A DNA stretch of 64,000 nt from Paralvinella palmiformis (GCA_025642065.1 JAODUP010000476.1:72501-136500); one strand, 5' to 3'. Shown: positions 38,871 to 52,753, counted from the stretch's first letter. The notes: a model not told the origin generated them from the sequence alone. Numbers and translations are program-made.

Positions 38871-39592
38871 GATATATGGGAATGCGAACAAAGAGAGCGC
38901 GATTTCATTCTATATATAATAAACTGCATCCCACCAATGAGCCGGTGTAACCTGTAATTTATAATTAATCGTGTTTATTAACTTACGATTATCGTTGCAT
39001 TATGGTGCCGTTTATCACATAGCTACTGCCAAGAGCGAAGTACTGCAATTGCGTAAAATGATACTAAAGTACTATATATGGTACATATCTGCTTCAACCA
39101 ATTCCTACGATGTCATTCTTCTATGAACTGCATGTGCCGATTGTTGGCCGGTCAACGAAACGGCATGCGATTGATAGTTTAATTAATTAACTAATTAATT
39201 GAATGGCATACATTAGTTTTAATTCGACATTTCCAAAAGGCCACAACAACAAAAAGAAGGTTAGAATTTCAAGATGATTAATCAGAATTAACAATATATA
39301 ATATAACCTTTTTTCAGTGCACGATTCCTTTTGAAGCTGCGGGTGGTTTGGGTATTCGGATAGAAAGGGGTCTTCTCAGAAAATAACAAACCGTTTGAAT
39401 GTGAAAATTAGCTAATAATATATGTATTTGGTTGTCGTAACGGAAATTGGATTATGTTTGTCATAATGATCAAAAATAATAAAAGAAACAGTATTGAAAC
39501 AAAATATTAATTTGTCTAGCTTATTAAGAGTACTGACGATACGAAGCTATGATGTTCGGGTCAGACGTATAACTGCACTGGCTTATTATTAC

Positions 39593-39628
<36 letters not shown>

Positions 39629-41062
39629 GTTAGGCATTAAATATGTACCGTTTTTTGGTATGTCACCTAATTAACGCATCAAATATTAAATAATCTCCTG
39701 CGATGTTATCATCGAACTGATAACCGACGTGTCTGATAAACGTTCATTTAGCTCCATAATATGTTATATACAAGCTGATGCATCAGATAAGGACAGATAT
39801 TAAACACGAGCCCAAGGCCTTGTAATTTAGATACGATAGCGCCAAGTGCGGCCATAGCCGGGCTCAATGAGTTATGGATTTCTTTTCGCGTCACCATTGT
39901 TTTTGACCCGGTTATATAATTAGGCCGATTTCGGTTCGGCCCAGCAGCAATTCGTACCTCGACGTCGACCGGCCGACCTCCTCGGCGTGCGCGAGTCGGG
40001 CTGATAGTTTATGGGAAATATTCGTCAGAATTTTTGGTGCACTTGTTTTTAATAAGTGGCACGTTTTTGGTCATTAACTTTTCATTGCGCGTGCCTAATG
40101 ATTTAATGTAATCAGATTATACGTTGCCGCCTGCGGCGTTTCGAAAACAAATTTCCAGGTGTGAAAAGGTAATAATTCAGTTGCGGACCCGGGCCTCCCC
40201 CTCCCGCCACCTTCATCGTGTTCCACCCGGGACGTATAGCACCTGTGCAAAAACGTCACCGTCCAAAAATCCCGCTCTTAGGAACGACTCGCTGGCACGA
40301 GTGGGACAAAGCGTCTCGTTGCCCGTAATTATACTTTCTCTCGAGATTTATTCTTAAATCACGTCAGGAGAGCTATTGTATCCGACTGATGTGTTATTGT
40401 AATAAATATATCCAAGTTCTCTATTAGTTTTAGTTCGTGCCATGCGGCAATTCGGATCAACAAGTATTCCACCCAGACCGCTCACTTACCGCGTCGAGTT
40501 GAGTCTGTTTGTCGCCACGTCGGATCCTTTTATTAACGCCGGAGAACACGTCGATCCGCGAGCGTCCTCCTCTTCCCGGATTCTAGTGATATATGGTCGT
40601 GTCTTTTTAAGAGCGGGAAAGATCTCGATGCAGTCCAGAGATTCTCACAACGCTTATGCATTTAAATAATATTAATTACATATATTTGTCGCTGATTGAT
40701 GCCAGTTTGATTTCGATGCCCCATCACATCAGAGAAGAACATTAAGAGTTGCACGTATGCAGTAGGAAACCTAAGCGTTTATGTACCTACACGAGTTACC
40801 ACGGTACAACTGTTATGCCGAATTCGTAGTCCTTTGGCTCGATGTTTGTAATTCACTAATGTGATTGCGACACGGTGTTTGTATGGAAAGGGGCATCTAT
40901 TGTAAACAATATTCCGCAGTGAATCAATTTAGAAACGCGAATATAGGTGTCAGTCAACATTAGGTACGATGAACCCCGGACCACCGTATACCGGGCTTGT
41001 ATTATATAGGGTATCGAGAAGCCCTGCATAAGTAACTTAATATATTTAATATACAGTATACG
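38871..41062. other. Unique sequence, no exon recognised
   Basis: AT-rich to about 39.8 kb with a TAAT-rich patch at 39178-39203 and (TTA)n at 39588-39627, then CpG-richer sequence at 39.9-40.65 kb. Plus-strand frames at 40124-40357 and 40442-40669 have no recognised domain. Confidence 0.4.

Positions 41063-41112
<50 letters not shown>
41063..41112. repeat. (CA)n microsatellite, about 50 bp
   Basis: Pure CA dinucleotides. It inflates the minus-strand frame 40856-41158, which is rejected. Confidence 0.95.
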
Positions 41113-41115
<3 letters not shown>

Positions 41116-41416
41116 TCCTAGGACCCCGCAGTGGCTGAGGTTGCTCCAGACCCCGCACCTTTCTAGGGATTGTTCTTTGTTACCTTTTCACCGTCAGCGA
41201 GTAATCCCAATGGGATTCAAGTCGATGAGAAGATAACTGAGCATCTGTCTCCGGAAGCAACCAGCGGCCAGAAGAATCGCGCGCGGCACGCGGCCGATGC
41301 CATAACGTATACGCTCTAACTCTGGCTCAGTGACCCCGTCCGGATTCTGGTAGTGACACACATACCGAGGTATTCCGCCGGCCGCCAACGATCCGTGATA
41401 GGCACGCGCCATCACC

Positions 41417-41427
41417 GCGGCCATTTT
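41417..41427 (-). promoter_or_regulatory. YY1-type motif
   Basis: gcggccatttt, complement AAAATGGCCGC, a full match to AAnATGGCnGC. Its ATG also opens a 76-codon minus-strand frame ending at 41194, with no recognised domain. The motif could mark a transcription start reading leftward. Confidence 0.3.
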
Positions 41428-43847
41428 ATCTCCGGATCACTTTCTCGGATACGATTACACCGAGGTTCTTCGGGACTTTTTTGCGATTATGTCAAGGTGT
41501 TAATCTGCCGCACGCTGCACAGACTGGAACCAGGCCTCTGTGCATCATTCTTCATTAGATGGCGTAGCGGTCTGGCCAGGTATTTATGACTAGCTGAACC
41601 GGCTCAGGTATAATGATTGGTCGGAAATAATATTGTTTAGCTGATATAGGATAGAGTGTCGGTGGACCGACTTTGTTGTTATACCATCTTATTGAACTCT
41701 GATTTATTGAATACATACGTTTGTCGCCGCGTACATAGATCTAGCTTGATTGCTGATAAATTACCGCATTAATTAAATCTATTGAGTTGAATACGTTTCG
41801 GCGTTGGTGGGCGTACTCGTGTGTGTATGTGTGTGTGTATGTATGTGCGCCTACGCGCTCACGTGTGTGTGTGTGTGTGGGGGGGCACTTGTTTCATTTA
41901 TTTTTTGTTCCAGTCGTGTTTGTTTTAAGTCGTTCGTCGTTTTCAATTATTTTATTTCATTTTTGATCTGATTTCAATTACCTGGAATTCTCAGTTTTAT
42001 GTTTTTATTCCTAATTAATCGGAACTTCGGAAATCAGGCAAACTGCAAGTTAAATTCTGTATAAATCGGTCAGGCCACTCGGACAGCAGGGGGGGGGGGC
42101 GTTTACGGGGAGATCCGATGTGAAACGACCGATTTCATCACCAGGTCGCATTTTCTACAGATTTCTGACGTTAGTCAGACAAAGACTGACAATTTAGCAT
42201 GACTCACTACATCTGCAAAAGTTTATGGCACAAGAAAGAAGGAGAAAAAAAAACGAACCACGAGCCGCAGCCATTTAAAAAAAACCCGCTCCACACTCGG
42301 GTTGACAACTGATAATTGAAAACAAGCGAAGGAAAAATTCCTGAAAGTGAGAAAATCCCAGCACACAATTATCATTCTAGAGAATTTCTCCGCAATCCTG
42401 GGCATGCATTTCGCCGAGTGCTGTGATGTATTTATAGCTGGCTGATTTCGGAGGAACAGGTGCAGCGAGAAGTAAATAACATAAAAAGGTAAACAGAGAA
42501 CGTCTTGTTTGTGTCAGATGTGACAAAACAGCGACTCAAGTTAAATATCGGCACCTCCCCGCGTCGATTATCAGCTTTTTAGTTCACTTCAGGCAGCCCA
42601 CTGGGGACATCAATATCTATACTGGTGCTCCTCCACACCAACGCCACCCCCACGGCCATCAAATATATGTGTAACTTTGTTTGCTTTCTACCATAAGTTC
42701 GCCCGTTCGGTTTCAGGCGGCAAAACATTTGGTCTTATTTACACTGGTGTCAGTCACTTGTCCCCAAAATATGGAGCCCAAGATAAATAATCGGAATGGG
42801 GAAAAAAAGGCGACATATTTCTCAAATTATTAGCGACAAATTTGATCTCGAACAAATGACCCCCCGCCCCGCCTCCATCATCCAAACATCATTGTGGCGT
42901 TTTCTATTCCAACGTCAGTTCAGCTGTTGGGTGGTCTCTACGTAGTCGGGCTGGGACCAAGTAGCGGTAAATAGTTTCGTCGAATGTCGGTGTAGCAGGA
43001 CTTATGCCGAATAGTTTACCTCCTAATTTTGCCAACAACCGAAAATCGTTCTACTTACGCTTCTTGATGCCGCGGGCACGAGGTATTATTTGAGGGCTAT
43101 TTATTTAGTGGTTTTGATGAAGCGTTCGTTGTCCACATTTTGACGGGGCTCGATCTAAATCGGTTTTGATCGTACGTCGAAACGTATTTATTTCCAATTC
43201 GGCAGCTAGACGCGAGTGGAAGCCGAACCTTCGGATAGATTACCAAAAATGTTGTTATCGTCGCCAGTATATCGGATTAAATCGGCTAATAGCATATTCG
43301 CACTTGACCGTACCCGAAATGGTCGTCGCGTACCAGCAACGCCCGTCTACCCTCCCTCTAACCTGTGAAGGAGCTACTTGAAATTCATTATTTACATAGG
43401 TTAATAACGTGTTCGGCAGAATGTTCATATCGTCTGATCACCCGTCGTGAACAAACACGCTCATGTCGTGCTTAAAGCCACCTGTAGTGAGGCGGTCCTG
43501 TTCGAAAATCATCGTTACACGGACTGCGTCTGTGGGTGTATATAGAAAACCCAAAGACGGTTTGATTAATTAGAATCGGTCAACATTTTTGCTCTGTTCC
43601 CGATCAATCATGTTCTTGTCATGGATTTTACGACATCGTCGCTGTAAGCGGCTGACATCAGACGCATGCGTAGCCAGTGAAATAAATTCCGATGCAAATT
43701 TTCGAACGCCTTCCCGACATGCTCATCTCCCCCCCCCCGCAACACCGTACTGCGAGCAGTTCATCGTAATACCCTATCCTTGAATGAATTTTCTTCGCGC
43801 AAACAATGTACTTTGCGAGGTGTCGATTTTGCGCGATTGTTGATCTA
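41428..43847. other. Unique sequence, no gene recognised
   Basis: (GT)n runs at 41818-41880, poly-G near 42090-42098, poly-A runs near 42246 and 42278. Otherwise no transposon and no exon signature was recognised. Confidence 0.4.
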
Positions 43848-43858
43848 AAAATGGCAGC
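43848..43858 (+). promoter_or_regulatory. YY1-type motif in a CpG-rich patch
   Basis: aaaatggcagc fits AAnATGGCnGC. The ATG opens a short frame reaching cgtaag|gtacgc at about 43950, a donor-like context, within CpG-rich sequence at 43.8-44.3 kb. A first exon and promoter are possible, but no homology supports it. Confidence 0.3.
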
Positions 43859-46223
43859 GCTTCCGTCCGCTTGGCGCTGTTTGTTTGTTTTTTGGTGGGG
43901 CCACTCGATGTTCCGTGACGGGCACCGCGCAACCCGTACGTACCTACGTAAGGTACGCGGTTCGGGGCTGCGCCAATCGAAGTTAGGATAGGCTACGGGG
44001 CGAGCTGAGCCGGGCCGTATAGCTTGTCGAGGCGGTGTTTAGTGGCCGCCGAGTGTAACACGGTTCGGTGTACTTTGTAATTTTAAATGTGGGTCTCTCG
44101 TGATAAATAATGACAGATGTGCAAAATGCATGTAATAGCTCGGAAAGGGAGAGGGCGACACTTCTGTCGGCCGGGAGTCCATAGATAACTGTAGTCCGCG
44201 CCTAGCCGCGGAGACCCCCATCCACATGTAGCCGGCGCATAACAGGAGTTCGTGCCCGTAATGGCTCGACACTTTTCGAGAACCGTATGGCGGGCGTAAT
44301 GACCGGTTTACCGACGGCGGTGTCTTATTTATATCGCCTGTCAAGTAGTCGGCTATTTTGTTGTGGTCGCCGCCTTTCTTGTTGTGTGTTTAGTAAATTA
44401 ACTTCGCTCACAATTTATGTCCAGGTGTTCGGGGGGTAGAGGTTCGGAAATTTTATAATGAATCCCTCGACGCGCTCCACCCACCGACGGGCACTTTCGG
44501 CTCAGTGGTAACATCACCCCAACTCCCGAACGAAACGACGATCTCTCCACTTCTGGCCGGAACAATAATCAAAGAATATGAATCGTTTTTCATCCACCGC
44601 CATCGGATGATGGGTATTCTAGTCCAGCAATCCAATTTGTGTACAATGCAATTTGTAATTATAGTCAAATGTGTCAGTTAATGTCTAGTAACGTGGACTT
44701 TGATTAAATGGCTTAAATTTAGTGGTTTGTCGGTCTAGCAGCGAATATAATTGAATCGTCTTGCTGACATACATTTGCGATTTTGTGCAATACACACTCG
44801 CCAAAAAACCCCGCACCAAAACCCGAACAACGTCATTATTCACTACCTGCATGTTTGAACTCGCGTATCTTGATTTAGTTATAGACAGTCATACTCCTAT
44901 ATGCCGTTTGTGGGACAGGCAGGCAGACAGTTAGGCATACAGGCATGCATGCGTATATGCGTAGGCATATTTGCGATTGTATATGCCTTTGTATATCAGG
45001 CACGCACGCACGCACGCACATGAAGAGGCCAAACCTGTCACACCAATTGTAACCAGTGGAGCGCCTAAATCTACAATTACTGCCTTCACAGGTGTAAACC
45101 AACGGCATAAACAATTGTACTGTAAGCATTAAAATTTACGCAGCGTCCGTTTCTATTCGGCCAGAATTCGGCTCGATTCAATTGGCTGACAGACCTTGCC
45201 CCGTACCCCTGTTCTCCGTACACCAAGTGACACTAGTTCGAAATATTTGAGTTCATTTTTTCCTCCTCCTTTTTCTCGCAGCAAAGCCGTACGTGCCCAC
45301 CCGGCCTTTGTTTGTGGAACACAATAAACAGGGTGTGTCGCGTCGTCGACGGTAAGCCGTGACAGCTATTATTATCACCCGTAGATATTAATTAAGCCCA
45401 TTTGCTCTAATCTAGCGCCGAGCTTTATTTAATCTAACGGCAACAATTGTCGGGGCTGAGCGGTAGTTCTTTCTGTAAAAGAAAACAGAAGAAGATCCAG
45501 CTATCTTTCCGACTGGGAGTCATCCGTGGCTTCGATTGATTGTGAGCTCTGTCAGGTCAGACAATCGACCTGTTCTGTTTGTCGGATGTTTGTCAGTCTC
45601 CGCCAGATCTTGTCATCTCGTTCGGAGCGAATGGTTTATTGAGTCGGTAATTACTGATCAGTGTGTAAAATTGAACGGCCACTTGTTGTGGAGCTCTATG
45701 CAAGCTGTCAGGGCTATTGTGTTACGTGGTTCGGTTGTTATTAAGTTCATTATGTCTGTCTGCGGGTAAACATATCTTTGTCTGTCATTTGGCGTGTAGA
45801 TCGACATAAACAGGTAGTGCGTGCGTGCATGCGTGCGTGCGTGCGTGTAAATGGGTGGGAGTGAATTGTAAGCAGTTATTTTAGCCCCAGAAGGTAATGT
45901 TTTCTTTATGTTCGTACAGCTTTTATGCTTGATTGGATAATAATACCACCTCACACACGCACGCACGCATGCACACACGCGCACACACACACACCGCTAT
46001 AGGGATTGGTCAGACACGACGAGCGTTTCAGTTCTCCGTTCTAGATTCAGCTGTTCTATTCGCAATTTGTGATTCTCCGTGCCAGTGCGTTATCCCACAC
46101 TGCTAAACGTACGCCTACCTTATACATCGGGGACCGTTCTCCCCGCTCACATATTACCGGTATAAGCTATATGTCGTCGCATTAAGGAGCCATTATATAT
46201 TTACCATTATCTCATCGTGGTAC
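43859..46223. other. Unique sequence, no gene recognised
   Basis: CpG-rich to about 44.35 kb. (GCAC)n at 45001-45019, (GTGC)n at 45820-45848 and CA/CG alternation at 45953-45993. Open frames have no recognised domain. Confidence 0.4.
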
Positions 46224-46253
46224 GGGGAGGGGGGGAGGGCGGGGAGGGGGGGG
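46224..46253 (+). other. G-rich run with strong quadruplex pattern
   Basis: At least four runs of four or more G separated by single A or C bases within 30 bases. The opposite strand is C-rich, so an i-motif is possible there. Confidence 0.75.
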
Positions 46254-48220
46254 AGTGAGTAAGGCGTCTGACCGTAGTTAGCCGGGCCTGTAATGTTGAC
46301 ACTAATTATCTCAGCAAGATGTCCTATTGTTGGGATGCTGATTAGTGATCATCTCCCATCTGTCGGAGGATGTACCCTCCTTAACCCCCGTTAACCCCGA
46401 GCATCATCTGACGTCGCCCGACCGACGTTCCCCCCCCAGAGGTCGTGGCACCGTGTCATCGTGCTTAGTGTCACCGACACTAGGGGGCAGCACCTGTCTG
46501 ACCTCGTCGTCTCGGAGCTCCCATCGTCACGTGGGAGAGCTCGAAGCGTGTGGTCTCTCAGGTTGATAATTTACCGCTCCCGGACGAGAGCCGGCATCGC
46601 ATGATATAATCAGGAGCGGCAAGTTACCGGATTGTTTCCAGAAAGACGGATGACTTGAATTTATCTCTGATGGATAACCGTGGCGTGTTACCGAAGGGTG
46701 TAATCGGAGACTTATTGAACAAATATGAAACATCTAATTAACAATTAAACCAGTTTTACACCTTTTTATATATGCACTTAATTGGGATCTTCGTTTTGTT
46801 ATCTATATTACGATCGCATGGACTCTTCTGGATTTTATCCAATAATACAGGTTAATAAAGATATTAAAAATATAGTTTATTTTATTTCATTTAAAGATAT
46901 CCATGAAATAGACAAATTTTAAAAGTAAATTGATAAACATAGCAAAATCGCCCCGCTTTGCTTCCATTACGTGTCAGGTAAAGCAGGGCGATCCAAATTT
47001 TCCAACACGCCACTGGCTCCATCTACTGACCAAACCTTGAAATGGACATATGGCCCGGTGACAGGGGCCTGTCATGGGTGTTATGGGAGATAATAGGCGC
47101 CTTAATAGAGCCGTGGGGTGTCACCGTGGGGCAGCGAGTCTATCAGACAATGGCCGCACTAGGTATAGAGCGCTCTAACCCGACGAGCTGGTGGTAAGCG
47201 AGTCATGCGCGAGATCAGAGAGCAAACTGATACTATGCTATCATTGTGTTGCTGTACCATGAGCGAAATCGGGCAGAAAATGCTAGGTAAATGTTGTGTT
47301 AACCCGGGGACGGAGCCACCCGACTGGCGCCTTATTAGTGCGACAGACCGGCGAGCTGTAACCAAGGCCCATTCTGCGGTTTAGCTACAGCCATTGTGTT
47401 CGATTCGCTTTGATTATGGGTTGGTCTTAAAACCACACCGATCAAACGTGAGCTGTTTTGTTTACAATTAAACGGCGAATTCGAACGCCGACCTTTCGGC
47501 GTCGGCGTGAATCTGAGATTTAAATATTATTTATGATAATATTTAACGCCAAGAAAAACGCGGTGCCCAACCTTTGACCGGACGAGTAGGTTCCTTCTCA
47601 TCTAAGCGCTTTTATGGCCCTTTTTTGTCAGGTAAGAGCAACACCGATCTCGCCCTAATCTGCGCAGATGGGTCTCGGTGTCTTGGAATCACTTAATAGC
47701 CTACAATGACTTTCTTGCGAAAAAAGAAAACGCGAAGTGGCGCTTGTTACAAAAACATCAAACAATCGGTGTTTTGCATGACAACCTCGAAGATGTGGGG
47801 ACTAAACTGACATACAATACTCTTGTATCACGCATGTGGCAGAAGGTTTTCACGTGCTGCCGTCGAGCGGGTGGGTCTTCGGCATTTTATTGTAACCGAA
47901 TTGCGGAGGCAGGCAGGCTAGGCAGGCTGCTGGCAGCCACCAGAGACGACGCACACTGACTCCTGTTTGGGTCGTCTCAAATGTAATCTTTCTGTGACCC
48001 CCGGTGTCGATATTACGAGGCAGTTTTGACTGTCGTGAGGGAAGTATGGTCTGCTTGGATGATTCAAGATAGAGTTGCATGTTTGAGAAATAGTTCCCCA
48101 CTTAGATGAAGACATTTTCAGATTTTAAAATAATAATAATAAGGATGAAAACATTCAAGTCTTAGGCTAAGTCCTCATCAGAAATTTGAATCACAAACAC
48201 TCACACACGTATGCGCATGC

Positions 48221-48226
<6 letters not shown>
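46254..48226. other. Unique, low-repeat sequence; possible regulatory DNA
   Basis: Few simple repeats and no transposon signature over nearly 2 kb. Several blocks (for example 47040-47160 and 47260-47390) have balanced, non-repetitive composition, as seen in conserved regulatory DNA. No exon was recognised; the plus-strand frame 47678-47959 lacks a known domain. Confidence 0.35.

Positions 48227-48255
<29 letters not shown>
48227..48255. repeat. (TA)n microsatellite
   Basis: About 29 bp of pure TA following a short CG/CA alternation. Confidence 0.93.
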
Positions 48256-48260
<5 letters not shown>

Positions 48261-49720
48261 AGTGTACTGGTCCATTTTAAACGGCCATGTTATGAACATT
48301 TACAGATTTGTCTCAAACTAACTTGATAGCATCTAGCTTGGCCTCTACAAGGCGTATAATCTAAAATAATATAATTGCTAAAAAATAGCCCCATTCTCGA
48401 GGGTGACATGACTGCCGTTATCAGATTGTTTCTTTGTAGTTAACATTTTTAGCTGAAGGAATGTTTGATGAAGGACAAAATCAGTAAAAGTCTGCTATTT
48501 TGAATGCCACATTGCATGTGTGAGGTGATGATGTATGAATGATAAGAAATAATTGACTGTTGACAGTGCGCTGCCCCCCCCCTCTGTGTGTGTGTGTGTG
48601 TGTGTGCGCGCGGACATATTTCTATGAGTTTTAATATTCCCAATATTTGTTTCTGGTTTTTCTCATTGCCGTTGTCTGTTGGGCGTTTTTAGTTTTCGTG
48701 TTTAATTTTTTTTCATTGTTCAGTCGTGATGTTTTCATTAAAAGTCTGCTGCTGAGATTTACTATAAACAATTATTTATTTATTACTGGTAAGAATTCAG
48801 CCGGAGTGAGAGAAAACAAAAGCTGACGGACGACACAAGCTCGGAAAGTTTTTTTTCTTCTTCAAGTCGAGTACCCTTTGTTTGGGCATATTCCCGTGGA
48901 GCCTTTTGGCTTTTTTCCTTTACACTTCGGAGTTACTCGTCAGTATTTCTCGCTCGGCTTCGGCGCAGTTGGAAATGAAGCTGCCACACTGCATGTCCTA
49001 CGGGGTCGCCACGACACACACACACACACACACACCGGTCCGAATGGTGGTATGCCGATGTCAGTCAGACAGCCACTGAAGCATCGGCTGACCGAATGAA
49101 ATAAAATACTCATTAAGAACAAAGTGGCTGACATTGGCCTTATGCCGTCGCCAGGCTGCCATCTCTAATGAGGTGGCCATTGTATTCACGTTAAGGGCAA
49201 TGGAGATTAGTCGAAAACAAAGAGGCCTGTCTGGACACGAGGCCCTGTAGCCACACAGTGGGAGGGGGTGTATTTGGAAAGAAATAAAGATTCAAAATAC
49301 GATAATGGCTGGCTATGGTGGGTCTGTGATGGGTATATAAAGTTAGCATTTTTATTGTTACGACCTCCCTGAGACCGTACATCACCGATTCTGGCGATTG
49401 AGATAGCGGCAATGGCTTATGTATGGGCTAGCCCATCAGATCACCTGTTTTTGCACACTGGCGACGGTTGTCTCAGACGCCGTATTATAACATGGGTACT
49501 ATAGGCCTAACTGGGCCAGACTACTCGCAGCATTCAGAGCATCATCATTCCGCCCCCCCCCCCGGGTCGGCCAATTAATGCCATTTCATTAGTAATGTCC
49601 AAACCGGATTGCGCGGTATAAGATGAACCATAACACTTGTCGTACTCTCCCCCGGCAGCTATAATCCATTTTTAATAAAATACCGGGTAGTTTTCAGCTG
49701 ACATTTACAGAGAGATAGAT

Positions 49721-49756
<36 letters not shown>

Positions 49757-50180
49757 TTTTATGAAGAGCATTATGTGTGAAAGGGAGGAAAAAAACCTTC
49801 CGCCTATTAAATGTCATTAGCATGTGTTACATAATATTACGAGCAGACTGCGAGCCGCAGATTTAAAAGAATCTTTGTCATTAATAGGCGCATTTCAGTT
49901 CTATCGAGAGCTGATCGCCGTAAAGATGCCATTCGGATAATTGAATTACCCAGTCTCCTATCGCCGAAAACAGTTTGTGGATGTCACGCCCGAATATGAT
50001 TTATGCTTTTTATTTGTAACAATTATCAGATAACCATTTCTACTAGATCTTGCCGGGGCCATTTTTTTTCATTCGCGCTAATTATTTCAGTTCGTCACTG
50101 GGCTGCGTGCCCTTTAGATTGGAACGTTTCTGAGGTTTCATTTGGTTCAAAGGCCGTGTCTTTTTATAGCTTTCCTTTTA

Positions 50181-50187
<7 letters not shown>
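48256..50187. other. Unique sequence with short microsatellites
   Basis: (GT)n at 48585-48606, (CA)n at 49014-49035 and (GA)n at 49717-49754. The 49.1-50.0 kb part is otherwise low-repeat with dense TAAT/ATTA words, consistent with homeodomain-bound regulatory DNA but not proof of it. No exon was recognised. Confidence 0.4.

Positions 50188-50229
<42 letters not shown>
50188..50229. repeat. (TA)n microsatellite
   Basis: About 42 bp of pure TA. It lies inside, and artificially opens, the plus-strand frame 50003-50371. Confidence 0.95.
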
Positions 50230-50233
<4 letters not shown>

Positions 50234-50582
50234 CTATGCAAGATGGAAATCTGTTACACCTTTAAAGTAATGTTTATTATGTGCCGTAGGCGATTCTTTA
50301 TATACAGTCCACATACGACTGCGTATAAATTTGATATATTATTATTGTTATTATTATTTATTGGATGGTGAGGTTTTTTTCCTTTTCAATCAGGTTCGTT
50401 TCTCCATTTCGATTCCGTCATTATCTCGGCGCTGTATTTATGTAACAAATTTTACTATTTACTACAGTTTAGCATATCAATGGCGCACTCTGACATTATC
50501 CATTTCTGTCAAGCCGGCCATTGATTAGCTATAAATATATTTCCGGCTCCCTCCTCATCGTTCGCTAATATGCTGAGCCTCA

Positions 50583-50690
50583 GATTGATATGCCATAAAC
50601 ATTGCCGCCTGATTGATTGGTCATGGATACCTCATCCCGATTATTGATTGGTCATTAATATGGCCTTCTCGTCATCGATTGGTTGCATAG
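50583..50690 (+). promoter_or_regulatory. Periodic CCAAT-type / TGATTGAT motif cluster
   Basis: attgg starts at 50616, 50647 and 50678, an exact 31-bp spacing twice. The first two are followed by tcat, and the first sits in tgattgattggtcat, which also contains TGATTGAT, a Pbx-Hox type site. A fourth, weaker gattgatatgccat lies at 50583. It may be a decayed tandem repeat or a phased binding array. Confidence 0.45.
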
Positions 50691-51024
50691 ATTTCGTTTG
50701 AACAAAAAAAATTATATGGATGGCGAATATCGATTTTGTCCTCACGTAATAATTCATTGGCTTTTCAAATTTTGATTATAGCGATAGCTTGCGAGTAATG
50801 ATTTGGTTAATATTTCTAAGCCAAAAAAGGCCATTGCTCATCAAATCTGATCTGAGATGTGTCAACTTCGTTGACAGTATGTCGTAAGTGCCAATATTTA
50901 CGGTTTTGTCAAGTCCTCTAATGTTCCTCCATAACCTAATGTTATATTTCAGTTATAGTATACTCGTTTAAAAATTGTTAGTCAACGAAGACTTAATATT
51001 CACGTGTAGGCTATTGTCTAAATG

Positions 51025-51028
<4 letters not shown>
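50691..51028. other. AT-rich non-coding stretch
   Basis: Unique sequence with further isolated attgg words (for example near 50755). No gene seen. Confidence 0.5.
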
Positions 51029-51074
<46 letters not shown>

Positions 51075-51089
51075 ATGTGTGTGTGTGTG
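51029..51089. repeat. (TA)n(GT)n microsatellite
   Basis: A TA block passes into GT repeats with one tatg interruption and abuts the foldback element at 51090. Confidence 0.93.
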
Positions 51090-51236
51090 TTACAGTTAAT
51101 CTGTATAATTTGGTAATATATATATTATCTGAAATATTAAGGTAATACATCTATTGCTAACTGAGATTTAATACAGATTACCTGAAAATTTCAGGTAATA
51201 TATATATATATTACCTGATTATACAGATTAACTGTA

Positions 51237-51237
<1 letters not shown>
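51090..51237. mobile_element. MITE-like foldback element, 148 bp
   Basis: ttacagttaatctgtataat at 51090-51109 is the exact reverse complement of 51218-51237. The inner sequence continues to pair imperfectly through ggtaatatata and its complement, so nearly the whole unit can fold back. Each arm contains short ggtaat/attacc palindromes. Flanking TA-rich sequence fits TA insertion preference, but target duplications are hidden by the microsatellites. It has no coding capacity. Confidence 0.65.
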
Positions 51238-51279
<42 letters not shown>

Positions 51280-51572
51280 CGAGCTGTTCATCTGTATTTA
51301 TATCTATGTGTGGCCATGTAGTGAATTAGCTCTTTTTGTGACCGGGCATAATACGTCGGCATGTACTGGCAACCAATGTTGTACTGTTATGATTTACTTT
51401 GTCATGATGAGCCATCCCGAAGTGATAATGATCTGGTAAGATGATGATCACTTTGTCTATGATCCGTGGCGCTGAAGGAGCTTTAGTTTAGGGTCTAACA
51501 TTACAAACGTCGCATAATTAAAACATGAACCGCCACCTGACCAGAGAGTGTCATCTACACTCCAGACCCGTT
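51238..51572. other. (TA)n followed by unique sequence
   Basis: TA-rich to about 51280, then unique sequence without gene signals. Confidence 0.6.
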
Positions 51573-51690
51573 GGTCAGGCTCAGTTGGTACTGTTGATTT
51601 GTTAGATGCGTGCGCGCGTATATGTGATGGCTCCCGGTTCGAGTCGTAGTACCGCTGCTGTTGTTGAATATATGGCCAGTCCATTAAAAC
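51573..51690 (+). mobile_element. tRNA-derived SINE head (family D), probable
   Basis: A-box-like ggctcagttggtactgttg near 51577 and B-box-like cccggttcgagtcgt at 51633-51647. The spacing between the boxes is wider than in a working tRNA gene, and the variable part is disrupted, so a SINE relic is more likely than a tRNA. Confidence 0.5.
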
Positions 51691-51984
51691 AAATCATCGC
51701 CTAGTTCACTCAACTATGAAGACGGATATAAACGTCAAGATGTCGGGAAGACATTTCTTAAAAACGACTTACACAATTAAAGTTTTCCCAGTTATTAATG
51801 GGCAGTATAAAACTGTAATGAAAATTATAACAACAACAACAATAATAGTTATAATAATAATAATAATACGAATATTTTCTACATAGTTCAGTGATGAGCT
51901 ATTGCTGTTGAAAAAATGGCCGGAATATCTAGGTTTTAGGTTCTTCATTAGAAGATAGAGCATAGTGCAGGAAACCTCCGTATT

Positions 51985-52145
51985 GCGGATTCGAATCCGG
52001 TTTATACCCACGTTTGTGGCGTTTCTTTCCTTGGGCCGTTCCCTCTCGGTCATATATGTCCCCGGTGTGACAGACGCCGAGCCCAAATAACTCGACGGAA
52101 AAACAAACAAACAAACAAACAAACAAACAAACAAACAAACAAACT
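51985..52145 (+). mobile_element. SINE body (family E) with (CAAA)n tail
   Basis: It begins at a B-box-like gcggattcgaatccgg (51985-52000), runs through a non-tRNA body with cgtttgtggcgtttctttcc, and ends in ctcgacggaaaaacaaac with a (CAAA)n tail to 52145. The A-box side is missing or unrecognisable. It may belong with the head at 51573, but about 300 bp separate the two. Confidence 0.55.
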
Positions 52146-52753
52146 ACAAATAAACAACAAACAAACGACAAACAACGAAAACAACAACAACATTAACAAC
52201 AACAACTCTTCTCCAGAAATAGCCCGAACTGCTGCGGGCGATCCGTACGTTTAGTGTTAGCCGTGTGTCGTTTGTCACATAATTACGTTACTGGAGCAGG
52301 TAGTTCCCTCGGCTGAGCTAACCGGTATTCGGCAGATGTGTATACACCAGGTGCGATGCCGCAATTAGCAAAACTGCCCTAGCCCGACTAACCGGTAATG
52401 GACCTGTTGCCAGGCGGCGAAATATCAGTGGCAGGCACGTGACGTATAATTATTTCATTGTCCGTAATATGTTGCAGATTTGACGAGGAGAATCAAGGTG
52501 TTCCTCGGCGGGCAGGGCATGGCGGGAACCGGTTAATCGGTCCAGTGGCGGCTGGCTGTCTATTTTTAGAATTGGTCTCGGTAGCTCGGGCAGCTCGGGG
52601 TAGTTGGTTTGACGGCGCCGCGGCTCAGGTGATAATGGCTCTTTGAAACGGTGTTTACTTCTTTCAGCCGAGCCCGATACGGACCGATAGGAAGGTAGAG
52701 ACAAACAGCTGATGTAGATGGGAGAGGGAGAGAGGGATACAGACTCTCTCTCC